Source: Arthrobacter sp. 24S4-2
Lineage (GTDB): Bacteria > Actinomycetota > Actinomycetes > Actinomycetales > Micrococcaceae
Assembly: GCF_005280255.1 (NCBI RefSeq)
Contig: NZ_CP040018.1
Location: 1,302,001-1,366,000, forward strand
Direction: 5' to 3'
Length of the DNA: 64,000 nt
The notes beneath the pieces were generated by a model. The model did not search any database. It saw only the letters and a list, made by a program, of their open reading frames with translations, and had not been told where the DNA came from. Position 1 is the first letter of the stretch; the number at the start of each line of letters is the position of its first letter. Positions 8,121 to 22,576 of the stretch are shown here, piece after piece. The position numbers and the translations under genes are program-made.

Positions 8121-8302
8121 GGGTTCGTTAATGACCGACGACGACGGCGCTGCCGTGATTTTGTTGGAGTCCACAAATCGGCGGCAATCTTGACCCCCGT
8201 CCAGCTGATACAAGTAACAGTGCGGAAACACGGTGGTGACTCCACTGTTGCTTCCCGTCTATAGCGTCGAGGCAGATGTTCAGACGAGGAAAGTGACTGG
8301 GG

Positions 8303-10051
8303 ATGACTGACGATTTGAAGAACACACAGGTACTGGAGCCGCCGACGGCGCCGGGCAGGACCGCCGTCGTCGATCCTTCACGGACGGCTACGACAGCGGG
8401 TAGCGCCCAGTCGCCCGGCAACGCCGATGCGATGGGCGCGGCTAAAGAGAGCCTCGAGGATTACACGCTTAGGTTCGCGCCGCGGTCGTACCGCAAATGG
8501 AGTGCCGGAGTTGTTGCCACCAGCGCGCTGGGCGGCATTGCGTACCTGGCCGACTTTTCCATCGGGGCAAACATCGGAATTTCCTACGGCACCGTGAATG
8601 CGATTCTTGGCATTGTTGTGGCGGCCGTAGTCATTTTCGCCACCGGATTTCCGCTCGCCTATTACGCGGCCCGGTACAACATAGACCTTGACCTCATCAC
8701 CCGCGGTTCAGGCTTCGGGTACTACGGGTCCGTGGTCACGAACGTCATCTTCGCGACTTTCACGTTCATTTTCTTTGCCCTCGAAGGGTCCATCATGGCC
8801 CAAGGGCTCGAGCTGGGACTCGGCATCCCGCAGTGGCTGGGCTACGCGGCCTCCACGCTGATCGTCATTCCGCTGGTCATCTACGGGATGAACACGTTGG
8901 CCAAGCTGCAGGTGTGGACTACTCCCCTGTGGCTGCTGTTGATGGTGGTGCCGGTGGGATATCTGGTGGTGTCGCACCCGGAAAGCATCGACGGGTTCTT
9001 CGCGTTCACCGGCAAATCCGGGGCGGAGGGCACCAACCTGGCTTCGGTGATGCTGGCAGCTGGTGTCTGTCTGTCTCTGATGGCCCAGATCGCCGAGCAG
9101 ATCGACTACTTGCGCTTCATGCCGCCGAAAACGGCTGACAACAAGGGGGCTTGGTGGCGTGCCGTCATCTTGGCCGGCCCGGGCTGGGTCATCTTCGGTG
9201 CCATCAAGCAGATCGTGGGCATGTTCATTGCCATCTACCTGATCGCCACGCTGGATCCGGCGGCCTCCGTGCACGCTAACGAACCTGTGCACCAGTTCCT
9301 GGGCGTCTACCAGGAAATGATGCCGGCCTGGCTCGCGATGACCCTTGCCGTGATGCTGGTGGTCATTTCGCAGATCAAGATCAACGTCACCAACGCGTAC
9401 TCCGGCTCGCTGGCCTGGACCAACAGCTTCACGCGCATCACCAAAACCTACCCGGGCCGCATGGTTTTTGTGGTGGTCAACCTCGTGATCGCGCTGGTTC
9501 TGATGGAAGCGAACATGTTCGACTTCCTGAACACCATTCTGGGGTTCTACGCCAACTGCGCCATGGCGTGGGTGGTCACCGTAGCGTCCGACATCGCGAT
9601 CAACAAGTACCTGCTGAAGATTTCGCCAAAAGTCCCGGAGTTCCGCCGCGGCATGCTCTACGCCGTCAACCCCGTTGGCTTCGTCTCCATGCTGGTGTCC
9701 GCCGCCGTCTCGATCGCCGTGTTCTTTGGTACTTTTGGTTTGGCCGTCCAGCCTTACTCGCCGATCTTCGCCATCGGACTGGCCCTCGTACTCACGCCGC
9801 TGCTGGCTGTCCTGACCAGCGGAAAATATTACCTGCGCCGTTCTGATGACGGGATCGATTTGCCCATGTTCGACGCCGACGGCAACCCCAGCGACGCCAA
9901 GCTGCTGTGCCACGTGACGGGCCTGGAGTTCGAGCGTCCGGACATGGTCCGTTCCGCCCAGGACGGACCCGACGGCGAGAGGCAGTACATCTCGTCCCTC
10001 GCCTTGTCGACGGACAAGACCGGGGAGCTGGTGCTCCCGGCGCAGCCGTAA
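8303..10051 (+). CDS. NCS1-family purine/cytosine permease
   Basis: A 582-residue polytopic protein with about 12 membrane segments between residues ~60 and 510. It resembles NCS1 nucleobase permeases of the purine-cytosine permease type: SLEDYTLRFAPRSYRKW before the first segment, a glycine-rich first helix region, ITRGSGFGYYGS in the third, and KINVTNAYSGSLAWTNSFTR near the helix that follows the substrate site. It should import a nucleobase or related heterocycle by cation symport. The C-terminal ~60 residues are cytoplasmic and longer than in E. coli CodB. No catabolic genes flank it, so the substrate is open. The ATG follows GGGG closely; a stronger AGGAAAG lies further upstream. Confidence 0.8.
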   Translation: MTDDLKNTQVLEPPTAPGRTAVVDPSRTATTAGSAQSPGNADAMGAAKESLEDYTLRFAPRSYRKWSAGVVATSALGGIAYLADFSIGANIGISYGTVNAILGIVVAAVVIFATGFPLAYYAARYNIDLDLITRGSGFGYYGSVVTNVIFATFTFIFFALEGSIMAQGLELGLGIPQWLGYAASTLIVIPLVIYGMNTLAKLQVWTTPLWLLLMVVPVGYLVVSHPESIDGFFAFTGKSGAEGTNLASVMLAAGVCLSLMAQIAEQIDYLRFMPPKTADNKGAWWRAVILAGPGWVIFGAIKQIVGMFIAIYLIATLDPAASVHANEPVHQFLGVYQEMMPAWLAMTLAVMLVVISQIKINVTNAYSGSLAWTNSFTRITKTYPGRMVFVVVNLVIALVLMEANMFDFLNTILGFYANCAMAWVVTVASDIAINKYLLKISPKVPEFRRGMLYAVNPVGFVSMLVSAAVSIAVFFGTFGLAVQPYSPIFAIGLALVLTPLLAVLTSGKYYLRRSDDGIDLPMFDADGNPSDAKLLCHVTGLEFERPDMVRSAQDGPDGERQYISSLALSTDKTGELVLPAQP

Positions 10052-10259
10052 GAGCCCCATCGGTCTCGACGGCGGTGGGCGGCCCGGCCCGCGGTCCCGC
10101 CGTCGGGACGCATGGCGTGCGCCATTCACGTTGGGCTTGGGGTGGTGGTATTGCTGTTCATCAAGTCCCTTCACGGGAGCCGCCTAGGGACCGTCACCAG
10201 AAATGCCTGTCGTGATGACGAACGCAGGTAATGGCGTCAAGTTCAGGGACGCCGGGGGT

Positions 10260-11108
10260 TCAGGCACGCGCCTTCTTGGCGGTTAGCAGCAGATACTCCC
10301 ACTCCATTTGCGCCGTGGCATCGCCGTGGGCCTCGAGGTACGTGTCAGCCAGCTCCGTGAGGGCCTTATCCAGGGCGCTGACCTTGTCCTCGTCGTCACC
10401 CAGGAACTTGTACACCGAGATCGTGGGGCCGTAGTGCGACTTGAAATAGTGCAGGAAGTCCTCCGGGTGGTGGAAGCTCCTGATGGCCACCGTCCTTTTT
10501 TCTGCCTTGACATCCGAGAGCCTGCCGCCGAAGAGTTCGCGGACGTGCTCCTCGCTGCCCCACAGAGTCGGCGGCTGGGCGCCCGGAGGCGGCGGGGGAG
10601 CGAACGGCTTCATGGTGGCAAACATTTGCCCGATGAACCCTTCCGGCGTCCAGCTCAGCAGGCCGATGGTGCCGCCAGGTTTGCAGACCCGCACCAGCTC
10701 ATCCGCGCCCGCCTGGTGGTGCGGCGCGAACATCACGCCCTGGCAGGACATCACGGCGTCGAACTCGTTGTCGGCGAACGGCAGCGCCTCGGCGTCCCCT
10801 TCCTTCCACTCCAGCTCAACGCCGCGATCGGCTGCCTGCCGGCGGCCGTCGTCGAACATTTCCGGGGTGAGGTCGCTGGCGATGACTTCGGCGTTCATCA
10901 TGGCGGCCGGAATGGCCGCGTTGCCGGCACCGGCGGCCACGTCCAGGACGCGCTGGCGGGGCCGGATGCCGCAGGCATCAACGAGGATCGCTCCGAGGTC
11001 TGACACCAGTTCGCTGGCGAGGGCCGGGTAATCGCCCTGTGCCCACATGGCGCGGTGTTCTTGCTTCAACGCCCGGTCCGCTTCGGCTGCGTCGGTCTTG
11101 TCATTCAT
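10260..11108 (-). CDS. Class I SAM-dependent methyltransferase
   Basis: 282 residues with a Rossmann-type methyltransferase core: motif I VLDVAAGAGNAAIPAA at about residues 54-69, acidic motif II ASDLTPEMF, motif IV DAVMSCQGVMFAPH, and post-motif VRVCKPGGTIGLLSW. The layout resembles UbiE/arsenite-methyltransferase-like small-molecule enzymes, but no substrate can be read from the sequence. About 200 bp of unremarkable DNA separate it from the convergent permease. The ATG at 11108 gives the usual start length. Confidence 0.8.
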   Translation of the reverse strand: MNDKTDAAEADRALKQEHRAMWAQGDYPALASELVSDLGAILVDACGIRPRQRVLDVAAGAGNAAIPAAMMNAEVIASDLTPEMFDDGRRQAADRGVELEWKEGDAEALPFADNEFDAVMSCQGVMFAPHHQAGADELVRVCKPGGTIGLLSWTPEGFIGQMFATMKPFAPPPPPGAQPPTLWGSEEHVRELFGGRLSDVKAEKRTVAIRSFHHPEDFLHYFKSHYGPTISVYKFLGDDEDKVSALDKALTELADTYLEAHGDATAQMEWEYLLLTAKKARA

Positions 11109-11256
11109 GGTGGTGCCCCTCTGCTGTGGCAGGTTCCCTGTGGCCGGGGCGTTGTGGGCCCCTTGGAGGCCGTGATGGAAGTCATTTTGGCCGCGGATGG
11201 AGGGGATGTAAAGGTGTCGGCGCTAACCGGGGCTAACCCAAGGGCGGCTGTGGCCG

Positions 11257-11604
11257 GTGGCTAGACTGCGCCGCATCACCTGCGGCGACGAAAAGTGCGG
11301 GAGACTGGAAGTCACCACCACGAAAGCGAACCACACTTTGATCAATCTCCAGCAGGATGCCGATGGCTACGTCCGGATGAACCGGCGCTTTCCGGAAAGC
11401 GTCCTCATTAGTGTCACCTTTGCCGACGGCACAACGGAGGAGCTCTCCGGCCGCAGGCTCAACAGGGCCTACGACGAGGCCCTCGCCGAATACCGGGCAC
11501 AGAACCACCTGGACGCGAAAGGATTCTCGCGGTCTCCGACCAAGAAGGCCAGCCCGGGAAACAAGATCGACTTCGTGCCCGTCCACCCCGGCATGGGTGA
11601 CTGA
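11257..11604 (+). CDS. Hypothetical protein
   Basis: 115 residues, GTG start at 11257. The N-terminus is basic with two cysteines (ITCGDEKCGRL), the centre is ESVLISVTFADGTTEEL, and the tail is Lys/Pro-rich (SPTKKASPGNKIDFVPVHPG). Codon bias is that of a real gene. No family recognised. It lies 29 bp upstream of the next gene in the same direction, so the two may be co-transcribed. The ribosome binding site is poor and the start is uncertain. Confidence 0.5.
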   Translation: MARLRRITCGDEKCGRLEVTTTKANHTLINLQQDADGYVRMNRRFPESVLISVTFADGTTEELSGRRLNRAYDEALAEYRAQNHLDAKGFSRSPTKKASPGNKIDFVPVHPGMGD

Positions 11605-11633
11605 CTGCTGCACCACGAGGAAGACTGACAGGA

Positions 11634-12392
11634 ATGCCCAGAACTGATCACACCAGCGAGCTCGATCCGCTGCTGTATCCGTGGGATCCGCCTGAAGCCT
11701 CGGGTGTCATCCGTGGCGACGATTTCCTGCCGCTGGAGCTGGCGGCCGGCCTGGACGAGGCCCTCCTGGCTGCCAACGTGGCACCGCTGGAAGACCGGTC
11801 CCTGGTGGTTTCGATCGGCTCGAATGCGAGTCCGGACGTGATGAGGCGGAAGTTCGCCACCTGCCACCAGCCTGTCAGCCCGGTCCTGCCTCTGGTCCGC
11901 GGCCAGCTCCACGACATCGCCGTGGGCCACTCCGCGCACGTAAGCCGGGCCGGTTACATCGCGGCTGCCCCGTATCTCCAGCTGGGGGAGTGCACCACCG
12001 TCTGGGTGTCGTGGCTTGATGAGGGCCAGCTGATGGCACTGGACGAAACGGAACCCAACTACCGCCGGATCGAGCTCGACGCCGACGCCTGTCCGCTTGT
12101 ATTGGACGGCGGGGAACGTCCGGAGGCTTTTTCGCTGTACAGCTCGCGCTGGGGCGTCCTGACCGACGGCGGCCCCGACAAGCTGCCCTTCCTGGACCAA
12201 CCGGCCCTCTTCCGGCACCTCGCCGGCAGCGGGGCTGGGGATTACGACGGCGGCGCTTCCGTTTTCGACGGACCGCCGGATGCGGTGGCTGAACAGCTCG
12301 GATTGCCGTCGGTCCAGGCATGGGCCAAGGACTGGTTCAGCTCGGCCGGCCTGGCCGGACCGGCGCACTTCGACGGGCTCTTCACGGAGTAG
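11634..12392 (+). CDS. Hypothetical protein with gamma-glutamylcyclotransferase-like motif
   Basis: 252 residues. The segment LVVSIGSNASPDVMRRKF near residue 57 recalls the substrate loop of gamma-glutamylcyclotransferase-fold proteins (usually YGSN). The later YIAAAPYLQLGECTTVWVSWL and LDETEPNYRRIEL blocks fit a similar beta-barrel layout. I cannot see the family's catalytic Glu with certainty, so enzymatic activity is open. GAGGAAGACTGACAGGA precedes the ATG. It probably forms an operon with the small gene upstream. Confidence 0.5.
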   Translation: MPRTDHTSELDPLLYPWDPPEASGVIRGDDFLPLELAAGLDEALLAANVAPLEDRSLVVSIGSNASPDVMRRKFATCHQPVSPVLPLVRGQLHDIAVGHSAHVSRAGYIAAAPYLQLGECTTVWVSWLDEGQLMALDETEPNYRRIELDADACPLVLDGGERPEAFSLYSSRWGVLTDGGPDKLPFLDQPALFRHLAGSGAGDYDGGASVFDGPPDAVAEQLGLPSVQAWAKDWFSSAGLAGPAHFDGLFTE

Positions 12393-12453
12393 TCAGCGGG
12401 CGCAACCGCGTGTGTCACGCGCACACCTTCATGCCCCCGCAACGCGCCCGGTA

Positions 12454-13743
12454 TCACCGCCCGGCGATGTGCTCCGCGATGTACTTGGCGTCCCGCCCGA
12501 CGCCGGCCACAATCGACGAACCGTGCCCGGTCAGCCACGGCAGCCCGACGGCGTACAGGCCGGGCTGTTCGGTTACGCCGCGGACGTGCCGCGGGTAGCT
12601 CCACTCGTCCAGCACCGGAATGTCCAGGATGCTGAAGTCCAGCCGGTAGCCGGTGGCCCAGATGACTGACGTAATGTTCGCGGCCTTGAGGTTCAGCCGT
12701 GGAGGCTGGGCGGGCGGAAGCCAATCGTCCACCCGCCGCGGGTCCGCCGGCGGCGCCGACAGCCCGGTGGCTTCAACGTAGGCGTCGAACATCGGCTGCA
12801 TGCGCTGGTAGAACACCGACTCCACCGTGCCCAAGCGCTCCGGAAGATCGTCGCTGAAGGTGAGTTCGCCGTCGTCGGCTGCTTCCAGGTGGCCGTGCAG
12901 CCGGACGCCGCGGCGGCCGAGGTCCCGCAGATGGATGTCGTGGCCGCCGTCGGCACCGGACACCAGCGGGTTGCAGGCGAACCGCGCCGCGGGGGAGGGC
13001 AGCTGCCCCACGGTGAGGCCGTTGAGCCCGTACGTTGGCCCGTGTTCGGCAAGGTGCATCATCCAGAAGAGCAGGTCGTGGCCGCGGTACCGGCGCGGCG
13101 CCTCCGGGCAGGTGGACACCGCCAGGTGGATCTCGCGGCCGGCGGAGAGCAGTTCCTCGGCAATCTGGCCGCCGGACTGGCCGGTGCCCACAATGAGGAC
13201 GGCGCCGTCCGGCAGCTGGCCCGGGTTGCGGTAGGCATCGGTGTGCAGCTGCAGGAGGTGGCCCGGCAGCTTCGCGGACACGGCGGGGATTTTCGGCTTC
13301 TGGTAGCCGCCGGTGGCCAGCACCACGTTCCGCGCCCGCCAGCTGCCCTGGGTGGTCTCCACGCTGAAGCGGCCGCCGTCCGCCGGCGCGATGCGCGTGA
13401 CATCGGTGCCGGTGCGGACGGGAGCGCCGATGCTCTCCGCATAGTGCCGGAAGTAGCCGATCAGGTCATTGCGCGGCATGAACGCCTCCGGCTCCGGGCC
13501 GTTGTACGGCATCCCGGGCAGCGTCAGCGAGAAGTTCGGCGTGTTCAGGCAGAACGCATCCCACCGGTCCTGCCACGCCCCGCCGAGGCTTTCGCGCCGT
13601 TCCAGCAATTGGTGCTCGACGCCGGCCTGGTTCAGCCAGTAGCTCAGGGCCAGTCCCGCCTGTCCGGCTCCGACCACAAGGGTGTCCGTGCCAGTCGGGT
13701 GGTTCGCGGGTGTTGCCGGGAGAGGATCAGCGGAGATCTGCAT
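12454..13743 (-). CDS. FAD-dependent monooxygenase (flavin-containing type)
   Basis: 429 residues from the ATG at 13743. The FAD Rossmann motif GAGQAGLALSYWL lies near residue 25, the GGAWQDRWD segment near 60, an NADPH-binding GTGQSGGQIAEEL near 185, and the ATGYRLDFS motif near the C-terminus (about 375). This is the domain order of bacterial flavin monooxygenases of the CzcO/FMO type. They hydroxylate small molecules or perform Baeyer-Villiger reactions; the substrate is unknown. An in-frame extension to 13869 overlaps the remnant hydrolase gene and reads an old hydrolase motif (HHFDP), so it is not part of this protein. The start overlaps the end of that gene by 17 bp. Confidence 0.8.
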   Translation of the reverse strand: MQISADPLPATPANHPTGTDTLVVGAGQAGLALSYWLNQAGVEHQLLERRESLGGAWQDRWDAFCLNTPNFSLTLPGMPYNGPEPEAFMPRNDLIGYFRHYAESIGAPVRTGTDVTRIAPADGGRFSVETTQGSWRARNVVLATGGYQKPKIPAVSAKLPGHLLQLHTDAYRNPGQLPDGAVLIVGTGQSGGQIAEELLSAGREIHLAVSTCPEAPRRYRGHDLLFWMMHLAEHGPTYGLNGLTVGQLPSPAARFACNPLVSGADGGHDIHLRDLGRRGVRLHGHLEAADDGELTFSDDLPERLGTVESVFYQRMQPMFDAYVEATGLSAPPADPRRVDDWLPPAQPPRLNLKAANITSVIWATGYRLDFSILDIPVLDEWSYPRHVRGVTEQPGLYAVGLPWLTGHGSSIVAGVGRDAKYIAEHIAGR

Positions 13744-14167
13744 GGCGCTTGCTCTCGGCGCGATCCCAGTGCTCACGCAGCAGCCCGGCCAGGCGTTCGG
13801 GTTCGATCCGGTGCGGGGATCGAAGTGGTGGCGTGCTCCAATCCCAGGTTCCGGCCCAGGCCGGCTCAAGCAGGGACAGGTTCAGCAAGCGCTCAGGGCG
13901 CCTGGCGGCGAAGGCCAGCGACGCTGCGCCCCCGCCGGAATACCCCGCGAGATGGAATGTTTCCCATCCCCGGGCATCGGCTTCGCGCAGCACGCCCTCT
14001 ATCTCAGTGTCCGGACTCCAGCCCGGCGGCGGATCCTCGCCGGCATAGAGCTCAAGGTCCTTGGCTGCGGCGTCGACGTCCGGTCCCAGCGCCTCAATCA
14101 GTGCGCCGTACGCAGGCTGCGCGGGGAGAACTGCGCCCGGAAGAAACATGGCCCGAATCGGTCCCAT
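13727..14167 (-). pseudogene. Alpha/beta hydrolase with internal deletion
   Basis: The N-terminal ~100 residues are a normal alpha/beta hydrolase start, including the nucleophile elbow GYSGGGAASLAFA at about residues 74-86. After EPAWAGTWDWS the frame jumps to PHRIEPERLAGLLREHW, which I recognise as the extreme C-terminus of the family. The residues that normally lie between, including the catalytic acid, are missing (roughly 100 residues). The expected HHFDP with the catalytic His is present in the DNA but one frame off at 13815-13835. So there was a large deletion plus a 1-bp shift. The 146-residue product should be inactive. The alignment is from memory and should be verified. Confidence 0.6.
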
Positions 14168-14212
14168 GGAAGAACCATACGCCCGGCCCTGCAGGATTCA
14201 AGGGGCGTGCAC

Positions 14213-14518
14213 TCAGCCCTCGAGCATCAGGACGAGTTCGACGTCCACCTCGTCCCCGGCACGGATGCCCGCCGCGGTCCTGATGCCCTTTTTGACCGGC
14301 AGGAGGTACGAGTTGCTCCTGCTGTCCGGGAACATCGACGTGGACCAGCTGTGCCCGGCGATGGAGGCGCTGACCTTCACCGAGCCGAAGGCCTTGCGGA
14401 AGGGGGTGGAGTCGTCGCGGAGCTGCTCGGCCACGTCCGCCGGCAGCGTGATGAAGTGCCATCCGGATTCCTCGGGATAGTGCCACAGCTCGCCACGGAA
14501 CGCGTACGACGTCGTCAC
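14213..14518 (-). CDS. DUF1905 domain protein
   Basis: A 101-residue protein matching the DUF1905 fold: YAFRGELWHYPEESGWHFITLP at residues 5-26, GSVKVSASIAGHSWSTSMFPD in the middle, and LPVKKGIRTAAGIRAGDEV then VELVLMLEG at the end. This small beta-barrel domain often precedes YdeI-like domains. Here it is stand-alone. Function unknown. The next gene downstream (leftward) starts 46 bp away. Confidence 0.8.
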   Translation of the reverse strand: MTTSYAFRGELWHYPEESGWHFITLPADVAEQLRDDSTPFRKAFGSVKVSASIAGHSWSTSMFPDSRSNSYLLPVKKGIRTAAGIRAGDEVDVELVLMLEG

Positions 14519-14632
14519 GCTTCGAGTATGGCAGGCGGCGGGTCCGTGTTCGCCGGATCTCGACAGGCCGGATCAATGCCCGGTTAACACCCCCGCCACC
14601 ACCGGTTCATTCGCGCGGTCAAACATGAAGGC

Positions 14633-16264
14633 ATGACTGCTTTCACCCGCCGAAATGTCCTCAAAGGTGCCCTGGCCGCGGCCGGTGCCGCCGCCGTCGT
14701 ACCCGCAACCCAAGGCGCCGCCCACGCTGCCCGGCCTGCCGGCGTCGCGCTGGTCCGTAACCGGCTGGCCCTCCCGTCCGGCATCGCCACCGGCGATGTC
14801 ACCACCGAGTCCGGCGTGCTGTGGTCCCGCGCGTCGGGCCCCGGCCGGCTGGTGGCCAGCCTGCTGGCAGTGGACGACGACGGGACCCCGCTCCGCGGCG
14901 GCCGCGCCTTCCAGCGGGTACTGAAGGGGAGCGCCGCCAGCGAAGCCACCGACTTCACCTCCCGGATCAACGCCGACCACCTCCCCGCGGGCACCCGGTT
15001 CGCGCTCACCATGCATTTCGAGGACACCGACGGCAACGCCGGCGAAACCGCGGAGGGCTCCTTCAGCACGGCGCCGGGCCAGGGTCTGCTCAACAGCGGC
15101 CGGGCGCCCCGCAGGCAGAGCTTCGTCTGGACCGGCGACACCGCAGGCCAGGGCTGGGGCATCAACGAGGAGATCGGCGGGATGCGCGGCTACGCGGCCA
15201 TGCACGCCACCAAGCCGGACTTCTTCATCCACTCCGGCGACACCATTTACGCAGACGGGCCCATCGCCGCGCAGGTCACCGAGCCCGACGGGCAGATCTG
15301 GCGCAACCTGGTCACCGAGGAGGTGTCCAAGGTAGCCGAGACCCTGAACGAGTTCCGCGGCCGGCACCGCTACAACCTCATGGACAGCCACATCCGCGCT
15401 ATGTACGCTGAAGTGCCGGTGATTGCGCAGTGGGACGACCACGAAACCCACAACAACTGGTACCCGGGGCAGATCCTGACCGATACCCGCTACACCGAAC
15501 GCCGCGTGGACGTACTCGCCGCCCGCGGCCTCCAGGCGTGGCAGGAATACCAGCCCATCTCCGGCCGGAGCGCCCGGATCGGTGACGGGAGCACGGGCTT
15601 CGAGCCGGCCCGCATCTACCGCAAGATCTCCCGCGGGCCCCAGCTGGACGTGTTCTGCCTGGACATGCGCACGTTCAAGGACCCCAATACCGACGGCAAG
15701 GAAACGCGCCTCACGCACATCCTGGGCGAAGAGCAGGCGCGCTGGCTGATCAGCGAAGTGAGCCAGTCCAAGGCCACCTGGAAGGTCATCTCCGCGGACC
15801 TCCCGCTGGGACTGGTGGTCCCGGACGGCCCGGTGAACCAGGAATCCCTGTCAAACCGCGACGCCGGTGCCCCCTTGGGCAAGGAACTCGAGATCGCAGG
15901 GGTGCTGTCCGCGTTCAAGCGCAACCGGGTTAAAAACGTCGTGTGGCTGACGGCGGACGTCCACTACTGCGCCGCGCACCACTACTCGCCGGACCGTGCG
16001 GCCTTCACCGACTTCGATCCGTTCTGGGAATTCGTGGCCGGGCCCATCAATGCGGGCAGCTTCGGCCCCGGCGAACTGGACGGCACCTTCGGCCCCGAGG
16101 TTGCCTTCTTCAAGACGGGCGCCTACCCCAATCAGTCCCCGCGCAGCGGCGAAAACCAGTTCTTCGGCCACGTGGACCTGAACGCGGACGACGTCTTCAC
16201 CGTCAGCCTGCGCAACGCCAACGGCACGGTGCTGTGGCGCAAGGAGCTTCAGCCGGAACGGTAG
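14633..16264 (+). CDS. phoD: Tat-exported PhoD-type alkaline phosphatase
   Basis: 543 residues. The N-terminus TRRNVLKGALAAAG is a twin-arginine signal; export after folding is expected because PhoD enzymes bind Fe/Ca cofactors. The metal and active-site blocks are all visible: WTGDTAGQG near residue 165, HSGDTIYADGP near 200, AQWDDHETHNNW near 265, and WLTADVHYCAAHHYSP near 440. The N-terminal ~130 residues form the family's beta-sandwich. Length is close to the family norm. It should hydrolyse phosphomonoesters or diesters outside the cell for phosphate supply. No Pho box recognised upstream. Confidence 0.9.
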   Translation: MTAFTRRNVLKGALAAAGAAAVVPATQGAAHAARPAGVALVRNRLALPSGIATGDVTTESGVLWSRASGPGRLVASLLAVDDDGTPLRGGRAFQRVLKGSAASEATDFTSRINADHLPAGTRFALTMHFEDTDGNAGETAEGSFSTAPGQGLLNSGRAPRRQSFVWTGDTAGQGWGINEEIGGMRGYAAMHATKPDFFIHSGDTIYADGPIAAQVTEPDGQIWRNLVTEEVSKVAETLNEFRGRHRYNLMDSHIRAMYAEVPVIAQWDDHETHNNWYPGQILTDTRYTERRVDVLAARGLQAWQEYQPISGRSARIGDGSTGFEPARIYRKISRGPQLDVFCLDMRTFKDPNTDGKETRLTHILGEEQARWLISEVSQSKATWKVISADLPLGLVVPDGPVNQESLSNRDAGAPLGKELEIAGVLSAFKRNRVKNVVWLTADVHYCAAHHYSPDRAAFTDFDPFWEFVAGPINAGSFGPGELDGTFGPEVAFFKTGAYPNQSPRSGENQFFGHVDLNADDVFTVSLRNANGTVLWRKELQPER

Positions 16265-16296
16265 GTTCTGCCTCTGCCTGCCTTCCGGAGGTGGGC

Positions 16297-16320
16297 GGGC
16301 ACCGTCCGACGGCGGTGCCC
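16297..16320 (+). terminator. Terminator after phoD
   Basis: Stem GGGCACCG/CGGTGCCC with an 8-nt loop, 32 bp after the phoD stop. It lacks a T-run, but a palindromic repeat follows directly and may complete termination. Confidence 0.55.
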
Positions 16321-16385
16321 CCCAACTAAGTAGCAGCAGATGTCGTTTTGGGCTCTGATAGCGACACCTGCTGCTACTTAGATCC
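16321..16385. repeat. Dispersed intergenic palindrome, copy 1
   Basis: Inverted repeat with 20-bp arms (16326-16345 and 16362-16381, built around TAGCAGCAGATGTCG) that differ at one position. The same element occurs at 57419-57484 and 58476-58541. All three copies lie immediately after gene ends, so a role as bidirectional terminator is plausible. This is the most diverged copy. Confidence 0.85.
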
Positions 16386-16977
16386 CTGCCGGGCGGCTCT
16401 GCTGGGCGGTCCTGCCGGTGTGACGGGCTCCACAAAAAGCCATATCAGCGGAATCGCGGGGCCGGGACCTCCTGGATCCGCCGCAGCCCCCGTGATTCCG
16501 GGGATTTTGGCCGTTAGGACACCTTGGTTGACCCGGTTTGCGCCGGGTCTACGGGCCGTGTAAAGTAATTCGAGTCGCCGCCGCTGATGCGGAAAGATAG
16601 CGACCGACCCCCTTCTGAATGGCCTGAAAAACGGCGCTTTTATGGCGTGCGGAAACCGGGTGGGGACCCTCTTGTGGACATGGAAATCGGCGGAAACGCT
16701 GATTTGCAAAGTTCCTCGAAAGCGGGTAAGTTTGGGAAGTTGCTCCGGAGCGATCCGCGACCGAATTGTTGGTTGTGGTGGTGCCGGGTGTGTCTGTTGT
16801 TTGAGAACTCAATAGTGTGCCAAGTTTGTTGATACCAATTTGTTTATATGGATTGGTTGAATTGACTGGATTATGCCACCCCGTGGTGTGGTCTGGTTTT
16901 TACAGCTGGTTTCAAATTTTGTGCATTGTGTGCATCCCGTTTTCCCGGGGGCGCATGGTGTGTCTGTTTTTGTTTTA

Positions 16978-16979
<2 letters not shown>
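16386..16979 (+). promoter_or_regulatory. rRNA operon upstream region
   Basis: No protein gene. It holds an inverted repeat (16450-16461 with 16488-16499, 11 of 12 bp) just upstream of a promoter: TTGCGC at 16538-16543, 17 bp, TAAAGT at 16561-16566. A boxA-type antitermination/processing element (TTTGAGAACTCAATAGTG) lies at about 16799-16816. The T-rich stretch 16820-16980 leads into 16S. A second copy of the boxA-type element is in the 16S-23S spacer. Confidence 0.65.
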
Positions 16980-22181
<5,202 letters not shown>

Positions 22182-22411
22182 ACACCATTGGTGAACCCGT
22201 TCAAAAGGGGTTCACACCAACAATGGTAAAAAGAAACAAGACTGCTTGCGTCCACTATGTGGTTCCCAACCAACAAACCCGCACCACGGGCACGTTGCAC
22301 GGAAACCGATAACTGAATAACAACACCACACCTGCCTTAACCGGCAGGAACATGTTGTAACCACAGATTTCCCACCACCCCGGTCAAAGCCAGGGCGGAA
22401 CGGGTACAAGG

Positions 22412-22530
22412 GTTACGGCGGTCATAGCGTGGGGGAAACGCCCGGTCCCATTCCGAACCCGGAAGCTAAGACCCACAGCGCCGATGGTACTGCACCCGGG
22501 AGGGTGTGGGAGAGTAGGTCACCGCCGGAC
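22412..22530 (+). rRNA. rrf: 5S ribosomal RNA
   Basis: About 119 nt starting GTTACGGCGGTCATAGCG and ending CACCGCCGGAC, with the usual internal CCCATTCCGAACCCGGAAG and TGGGAGAGTAGG segments. The terminal stem is formed by ACGGCGGT and ACCGCCG. Confidence 0.95.
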
Positions 22531-22542
22531 AACCATTAGGTC

Positions 22543-22576
22543 GAGAGCCCCAACCAGGCAACTGGTCGGGGCTCTC
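22543..22576 (+). terminator. rRNA operon terminator
   Basis: GAGAGCCCC-A-ACCAG pairs with CTGGT-C-GGGGCTCTC around a 4-nt loop, 12 bp after 5S. No long T-run follows. Confidence 0.75.

Noticed and set aside
8708..10174. Long antisense ORF opposite the NCS1 permease
   Set aside because: Its His/Gln/Arg-rich composition is the usual reverse-strand shadow of a high-GC membrane-protein gene, while the forward frame has clear family motifs.
13744..13869. N-terminal extension of the flavin monooxygenase
   Set aside because: The extension reads the relic HHFDP of the hydrolase gene in another frame and precedes the normal family start at 13743.
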